The position numbers and the translations under genes are program-made. 64,000 nucleotides of DNA, taken from NCBI GenBank assembly GCA_964441755.1, contig CAYTVG010000012.1, forward strand, positions 1 to 64,000, in the 5' to 3' direction. The notes under the pieces were generated by a model that saw only the letters and a program-made list of their open reading frames with translations, did not search any database and was not told where the DNA came from. The DNA comes from JAUMBM01 sp964441755. GTDB taxonomy: Bacteria > Bacteroidota > Bacteroidia > Chitinophagales > Saprospiraceae. Below, piece after piece: positions 60,049 through 64,000 of the stretch; within the stretch, counting starts at the first letter, position 1; each line of letters opens with the position of its first letter.

Positions 60049-62550
60049 CTACTTTTTCAATATACTCCCCTGCATGGCTTTGCGGCCATCCGGCCATCGG
60101 ACTTCAAAGTAGTACAAGCCTGCAGCTAGCTGCCCCAAAAATATGTGTGACTGGTTGTCCGTAAATGCTATCGTTTGCTGTACAACTAGCTGACCCTGAT
60201 AAGTGTACAGGCTGATCTGCATTTCTCCCGCCGCAGCCAGGCGCAAGTGCAGTTGGTCGTCCACAGGGTTTGGAAAGTGCCCGGACTGCAGGAAGAGGTC
60301 CAGACCACTGCAGTCTTCATCGATGGAATTGTCGGCAATTTCTTCCGCTCCGGGAAAAATACGGGCCTGCTGGTCGTCACAGTCGAGGCCGTTGTCAACG
60401 AAGCCGACAGGCGACATACTTTGGCAGGTGTCGAGGGAGAGAAGAGGGTCGCCAAAGCCATCGTCATCGGCATCGCGGAAGTAGGTAAACATAGGCAGAC
60501 CTTCATCTGTATGGCCGTCGCAGTTGTTGTCGATGCCGTCGCACAGTTCTGCAGCCATCGGACGGATGCTTGGGTTGCTGTCGTCACAGTCTTCATAAGA
60601 AAAAAAACCATCGCCATCTTCATCGCGATAAAAAATTTGCTGTGCGTATCGGAAGGCTTTATCAGCAACTGCTATGCCGGCAATCCGACCGGGGATATCA
60701 TCGACAGGGGGGTGTATGCCGCCCCAAATGCGCGACAGGCTGCATTGGTCTGAAGCGTCGGTATAAGTGGCCCATTGCAGGTGTACAGGAACAGAAGGTC
60801 CTCGTTCTGCTTCCAGAAATGTAGCTGCGGGAGCCACAAACTCACCCATACCGCCAGGGAAAAAAGGGTCTCCCGTAAGGCTGCTGAGGACTTCTGCCGC
60901 GGCACGCGAGTAGGTCGAATGTCCCGAAATGTAGCCGGCAAAGGGTGGTGTGACAAAAGTAGACCGCTGAAATGGCCACCAGTTTTCGGCTAATATCCAA
61001 CCCACACCGGCCACTTCATCGGGGCTTTCATCAACAGCCTTCGGTCCCCGCCAGGCATAGACTTTTATTTTGCCTGCATGTTCACCGCTGCTGCCGGCCA
61101 AAGGGTCGGCAGGGCCCACCAGCTCTATCCTGCCGGCAATCAGGGGCAGTCCTGCGGGGTCAAAAGAAGGCAGGAAAGGATCGCTGCTCTGGCCGCGGGC
61201 TGCCATCGCCCGAATAGCAGATACCGGGCGTACATAGTCGTACCATCCTTTTATACCCCAGGCAGTAATCGCAGCATCGTGCATAGCGCCTCCCAACAGC
61301 AAGTATGCCTTGACATCCCACGCCAGGGTGTCGAGTACAGGACCTCGCCCGTTGAAGCGGCGGACTAGTTCAGGTTGGTCATTGACATAGTTGAGGATGG
61401 TAAACCAGTGCCCGGGAGGGGTCTCTGAGTCGGGACCATCGGCCCAGAATTCGGCCAGGACGCGCGTATAATCACCCCGTGGCACCCACTGGGGACTGTA
61501 TGGCTGACCCGTAGCAGGGTTGATGGCATGGCCGACGGTAGGGGTTGCTCCGCTGGTGAGGTTGTAAAAAATTTGATATTCCTCAAAGGAAGTTGGCAAT
61601 TGCGAGATTTGACCCAGTCTGCCAGGAGATATATCCCACAGGACTCCGTCATCAGGCGAAAGGTGGGCGCTCCACGCAAGCGTGAGCGCAAAGTTCCAGG
61701 CAAACTCTTCCGACCGGCCACCACCATCAACAGTGTCTACGTATGGCGGTGGACCCGGATCGAGATAAACCTGATAGGGGTGGCCATCGCGGCCGTAGGT
61801 CGTCCGGTCACTCGCCTGCAGGGCAAAGGGCCTGACCTGTCCCCATTCGGGGGACTGAAAAGGCGGTGTATTGAGCGGTATGACATGGCCGCTTTGGTCA
61901 ATGAAAAGGTCGAGCGTGATAGGCTGCCAGCGGTTGAGATCGATAATATCGGGATTCCCCGCCAGATTAATGACCAGCGCCGGGTTGACCGGCTGGTAGT
62001 GCTGAATGTTATAGTTGTTTGCTTCATTGGAGCCATCCTGCATGCCGTAAGCAATGAGCTGGCTGGCCAGGTAGTTGCCCAGGGCCGCCGGATCTCCAGA
62101 CTGGTAGTCGGTGCTGTTGTCGTTGGTATCGTACCCCAGCTGAAACATAAGAGCGTTGTAGGAGGCCAGTGACTGTGCTGCTCCCGGCGATTGCAGGAAG
62201 CGATGTTGCAGCAGGCGAAAACAAGCGTAGCTCATAGCTTTTTCCTGTGCCGCCCGTTTGTCGGCGACGGCCGCTACCCCCTCGAAGGGGCAATTGAATC
62301 CCCCCAGGGTTTTTCCCAGAAAATAAGTCCGGCTGCCGTCCTCGTACGCAGCCCAGGCATCGTACAGGGCAATGGAACAATGGAAAAGATTGCGGGCGTG
62401 AACCGGCGGCCTCGCAAAGTCCCGGCGAATGGACGCGAGCAGGGCTTCATTCCACTCGCGGGCGACGCTGTGCTGCTGTGCAGATGCCGTCAGTGCTGCC
62501 AGCACCAGTGCCAGCATCCAACTCAATGTAAGCATGTTTATTCTGCGCAT
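60049..62550 (-). CDS. Secreted vanadium-dependent haloperoxidase with MopE-like repeats and T9SS tail
   Basis: The 833-residue exported protein has a signal peptide (LSWMLALVLAALTASAQ). The vanadate-binding pattern of haloperoxidases and PAP2 enzymes is complete: K-x6-RP in KGWYDYVRP (~435), SGH in GYISGHSTYSR (~540), and S-R-x5-H-x3-D in SRIWGGIHPPVDD (~608). Next come MopE-type metal-binding repeats (DEDGDGFFSYEDCDDSNPSI, CDGIDNNCDGHTDEG, DADDDGFGDP) at ~635-740, then a T9SS sorting tail ending in MQGSILKK. It should oxidise halide with peroxide, or act as a phosphatase, at the cell surface. ATG 62550 fits the signal peptide. Confidence 0.92.
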   Translation of the reverse strand: MRRINMLTLSWMLALVLAALTASAQQHSVAREWNEALLASIRRDFARPPVHARNLFHCSIALYDAWAAYEDGSRTYFLGKTLGGFNCPFEGVAAVADKRAAQEKAMSYACFRLLQHRFLQSPGAAQSLASYNALMFQLGYDTNDNSTDYQSGDPAALGNYLASQLIAYGMQDGSNEANNYNIQHYQPVNPALVINLAGNPDIIDLNRWQPITLDLFIDQSGHVIPLNTPPFQSPEWGQVRPFALQASDRTTYGRDGHPYQVYLDPGPPPYVDTVDGGGRSEEFAWNFALTLAWSAHLSPDDGVLWDISPGRLGQISQLPTSFEEYQIFYNLTSGATPTVGHAINPATGQPYSPQWVPRGDYTRVLAEFWADGPDSETPPGHWFTILNYVNDQPELVRRFNGRGPVLDTLAWDVKAYLLLGGAMHDAAITAWGIKGWYDYVRPVSAIRAMAARGQSSDPFLPSFDPAGLPLIAGRIELVGPADPLAGSSGEHAGKIKVYAWRGPKAVDESPDEVAGVGWILAENWWPFQRSTFVTPPFAGYISGHSTYSRAAAEVLSSLTGDPFFPGGMGEFVAPAATFLEAERGPSVPVHLQWATYTDASDQCSLSRIWGGIHPPVDDIPGRIAGIAVADKAFRYAQQIFYRDEDGDGFFSYEDCDDSNPSIRPMAAELCDGIDNNCDGHTDEGLPMFTYFRDADDDGFGDPLLSLDTCQSMSPVGFVDNGLDCDDQQARIFPGAEEIADNSIDEDCSGLDLFLQSGHFPNPVDDQLHLRLAAAGEMQISLYTYQGQLVVQQTIAFTDNQSHIFLGQLAAGLYYFEVRWPDGRKAMQGSILKK

Positions 62551-62643
62551 AATACAACTGATTGGCTGCTTGCCGGGAGCATCAGGTGGAGGGCTGTGGT
62601 ATAGGCCTAAGTCAGACAAGGGTGTAATTTATTGCAAAAATGG

Positions 62644-62651
62644 TATTTTTG
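62644..62651 (+). promoter_or_regulatory. Bacteroidota -7 element (TATTTTTG) for the coiled-coil protein gene
   Basis: Exact TAnnTTTG match 24 nt before the ATG at 62676. A frame open from 62640 begins within it, supporting the later start. The -33 element is not clear. Confidence 0.45.
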
Positions 62652-62675
62652 TTGCTGCATTCTAAATTATTCGAT

Positions 62676-63104
62676 ATGAGTATTATCAAGTGGTTGGTTT
62701 ATCTGTTGATTGCAGTACTCGTGTACAACCTCTTTTTCGGTACCGAGGAAGAGAAAACACAGTCCAAAGAAATTTTTTCCAAAGTCGGCGAGCTGGGGCG
62801 CGAGGCTTGGGGGATCCTCAGGTCCGAAAAACAAAAATTCGACCAGGGTAAGTACGATGAGGCCGTAACCAAAGTCGGGCAGCTCTACCAACGACTCAGC
62901 ACTACAGCCCGCCAACTCAATGACAACCGAAGCTTACAGCGGGTTGCAGTGCTGGAGCAGCAGCGTCAGGAAATTGAACAACAACTACAGCAGCGCTCCG
63001 CCGAAGACATGAGCCCGGCACAGAAAAGCCAGCTTCTGAGTGATTGGGCTCTGTTGATGCGCCAGACAGAACAACTCATGAAGGAAATGGAGCAACAACA
63101 ATAA
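62676..63104 (+). CDS. Small membrane-anchored coiled-coil protein
   Basis: The 142-residue protein has an N-terminal membrane helix (IIKWLVYLLIAVLVYNLFF) and a long charged helix rich in Gln, Glu and Lys (AVTKVGQLYQRLSTTARQL, QQRQEIEQQLQQRSAE, QTEQLMKEMEQQQ) that should form a coiled coil. I do not recognise the family. It may scaffold or stiffen the envelope, but that is inference. Confidence 0.75.
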   Translation: MSIIKWLVYLLIAVLVYNLFFGTEEEKTQSKEIFSKVGELGREAWGILRSEKQKFDQGKYDEAVTKVGQLYQRLSTTARQLNDNRSLQRVAVLEQQRQEIEQQLQQRSAEDMSPAQKSQLLSDWALLMRQTEQLMKEMEQQQ

Positions 63105-63129
63105 TATTGAGATTTTTTTAGGAGACTTG

Positions 63130-63159
63130 TTGTTTTTTTGAGAGAATGCCTTATCTTTG
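63130..63159 (+). promoter_or_regulatory. Promoter of tRNA-Glu (TTG-N19-TATCTTTG)
   Basis: TTG (63130-63132) and TATCTTTG (63152-63159), 19 nt apart, a full Bacteroidota promoter about 50 nt before the tRNA. Its match to the promoters elsewhere in this window supports using the same pattern there. Confidence 0.75.
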
Positions 63160-63208
63160 CATCGCTTTTTTCAGAAGGGATTGTTGCAATGAGCCCTTCA
63201 GGCAAAAA

Positions 63209-63280
63209 GGCCCGTTCGTCTAGGGGTTAGGACGCAGGATTTTCATTCCTGTAACACGGGTTCGATTCCCGTACGGGCTG
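63209..63280 (+). tRNA. tRNA-Glu (anticodon TTC)
   Basis: The 72-nt cloverleaf has acceptor stem GGCCCGT (63209-63215) pairing with ACGGGCT (63273-63279) with one G-U. The anticodon stem is CAGGA/TCCTG with loop TTTTCAT and anticodon TTC (63242-63244). The T-loop is GGTTCGATTCC and the discriminator base is G63280. CCA is not encoded (CAA follows). A terminator follows at 63289-63321. Confidence 0.97.
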
Positions 63281-63288
63281 CAACTTAC

Positions 63289-63321
63289 AAGCTCTGCTGT
63301 GTTTACGGCAGAGCTTTTTTT
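63289..63321 (+). terminator. Intrinsic terminator after tRNA-Glu
   Basis: AAGCTCTGC (63289-63297) and GCAGAGCTT (63308-63316), a perfect 9-bp stem with a 10-nt loop, followed by T residues to 63321. Confidence 0.9.
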
Positions 63322-63441
63322 GTCTCTCGCCTTCGCAAAATATATTGAATAGCTACAGCCGCCGAAAAGTGCCTTGCAATGGTTAAAAAGCTTGGTTCTT
63401 TCAGTCCGAATGCCGTAACTTGCTCGGATAATCACTAAACT

Positions 63442-64000
63442 ATGCAGCAGGAGGATTACCAGATAAATACGGCCTGGCGCCGCGTAGCGGCTGTTATGTA
63501 CAAAAAACCCAATGACTCCAAGATCGTAGGTTCGGTAGAAATCGATGTGACTGATCTGGAGGCCTACATTTTTCGCAGGCGACGCGAGGGGCTCAAAATT
63601 ACGCTTACACACGTGCTGTTGCTGATTGTAGCGAGGGGGTTTAAAGAGGAAGTTCCTGAGTTTAATTGCTTCATCCGGCGGGGCAAACCTGTGCTGTTGC
63701 CCAAGGTAGATGCCTCTGTGAGCGTGCTTATTAACCGCGATACAGAGATGGGATCTGTCAAAATTCTGGGGGTCGACTCCCTAACCTTGGCCGAATTGGT
63801 CCCTGCTCTGCAGGAGGAGGTGACACGCTCCAAAAAGGGAGATGAGAATGCGACCATGCGGATGAAGCAATTGCTGGGGGCGATCCCCTGGCCATTGCGC
63901 GAATGGGTACTTGATTTTTTGAAATGGCTGACGGTTCGCTGGGGGGTATCCTTTCCCCGAAAAGGTATCACAGCCAATGGCCTGGGGTCATTTTTGCTGA
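63442..64000 (+). CDS. 2-oxo acid dehydrogenase E2-like acyltransferase (partial, cut by window end)
   Basis: The first 186 residues of a frame that is open at the right edge. It begins MQQEDYQINTAWRRVAAVMY, then KIVGSVEIDVTDLEAYI and the catalytic-domain-like ITLTHVLLLIVARGFKEEVP, with VDASVSVLINRDT. This matches the catalytic (CoA-dependent acyltransferase) domain of dihydrolipoyl acyltransferases without a lipoyl domain, a stand-alone subfamily. The substrate and the end of the protein are not seen. The 120-nt stretch before it holds no clear promoter. Confidence 0.8.
   Translation, partial: MQQEDYQINTAWRRVAAVMYKKPNDSKIVGSVEIDVTDLEAYIFRRRREGLKITLTHVLLLIVARGFKEEVPEFNCFIRRGKPVLLPKVDASVSVLINRDTEMGSVKILGVDSLTLAELVPALQEEVTRSKKGDENATMRMKQLLGAIPWPLREWVLDFLKWLTVRWGVSFPRKGITANGLGSFLL

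Noticed and set aside
63209..63280. tRNA-Glu as an integration site
   Set aside because: No integrase, att-like repeat or foreign island lies beside it.

Overview
The window is a stretch of a Bacteroidota chromosome, most likely class Saprospiria (Lewinella/Phaeodactylibacter-like). The class call is inference. The phylum rests on what is in the sequence: a SusC/SusD pair, two proteins with type IX secretion (T9SS) C-terminal tails, a Reg_prop/Y_Y_Y-type sensor kinase beside a LytTR regulator, and several promoters with the Bacteroidota pattern TTG-N19..21-TAnnTTTG. GC content is moderately high (about 50-55% by eye). There is no phage, insertion sequence, integrase or CRISPR array.

Layout. 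1-0.4 kb: no gene, but a run of stem-loops ending in a strong terminator (possible structured RNA). 0.4-6.1 kb: a membrane protein, an ECF sigma factor with a membrane-anchored beta-barrel protein, a YkgJ-type cysteine-cluster protein, a DUF3298 lipoprotein and a LOG-family phosphoribohydrolase. 6.4-10.5 kb (minus): cytochrome c maturation genes ccmE-ccmF followed by a DUF2520 dehydrogenase-like gene. 10.6-30.3 kb: FtsE, an FAD-dependent oxidoreductase and a glycan-use region (sodium:solute symporter, DUF4434 protein, AGE-family epimerase, GH92 alpha-mannosidase, GHL10 lipoprotein, SusC, SusD, VCBS/ASPIC lipoprotein). 30.4-32.3 kb: a PadR-PspC envelope-stress pair. 32.6-41.6 kb: housekeeping genes (recQ, def-like, M42 peptidase, pyrE, NUDIX, rfbD, anmK, Ate1-like transferase). 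41.9-47.5 kb: a large two-component pair and an MFS transporter. 47.8-53.8 kb: a T9SS cargo, a phosphatidylserine decarboxylase, a toxin-antitoxin islet bracketed by 116-bp direct repeats, and a VWA protein. 54.3-60 kb: a conserved protein often labelled asparagine synthetase B, an HtrA-like protease, a universal stress protein and GlgE. 60-64 kb: a secreted vanadium haloperoxidase with MopE-type repeats, a small coiled-coil protein, tRNA-Glu and the start of an E2-type acyltransferase.

The glycan-use genes look like one functional unit. SusCD would import oligosaccharides, GH92 would trim alpha-mannosides, the AGE epimerase would convert the sugar or N-acyl sugar, and the symporter would carry it inward. 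The susC leader holds an intrinsic terminator between its likely promoter and the start codon, suggesting attenuation, and a second terminator sits between susD and the VCBS lipoprotein gene.

The most unusual signals are: (i) the UPF0175/DUF3368 islet with its own promoter, inserted between two convergent genes and flanked by 112/116-identical direct repeats that include the 3' end of the neighbouring VWA gene; (ii) an array of six hairpins after anmK, related to palindromes with a GGCGG/CCGCC core scattered through intergenic regions; and (iii) the susC leader attenuator.
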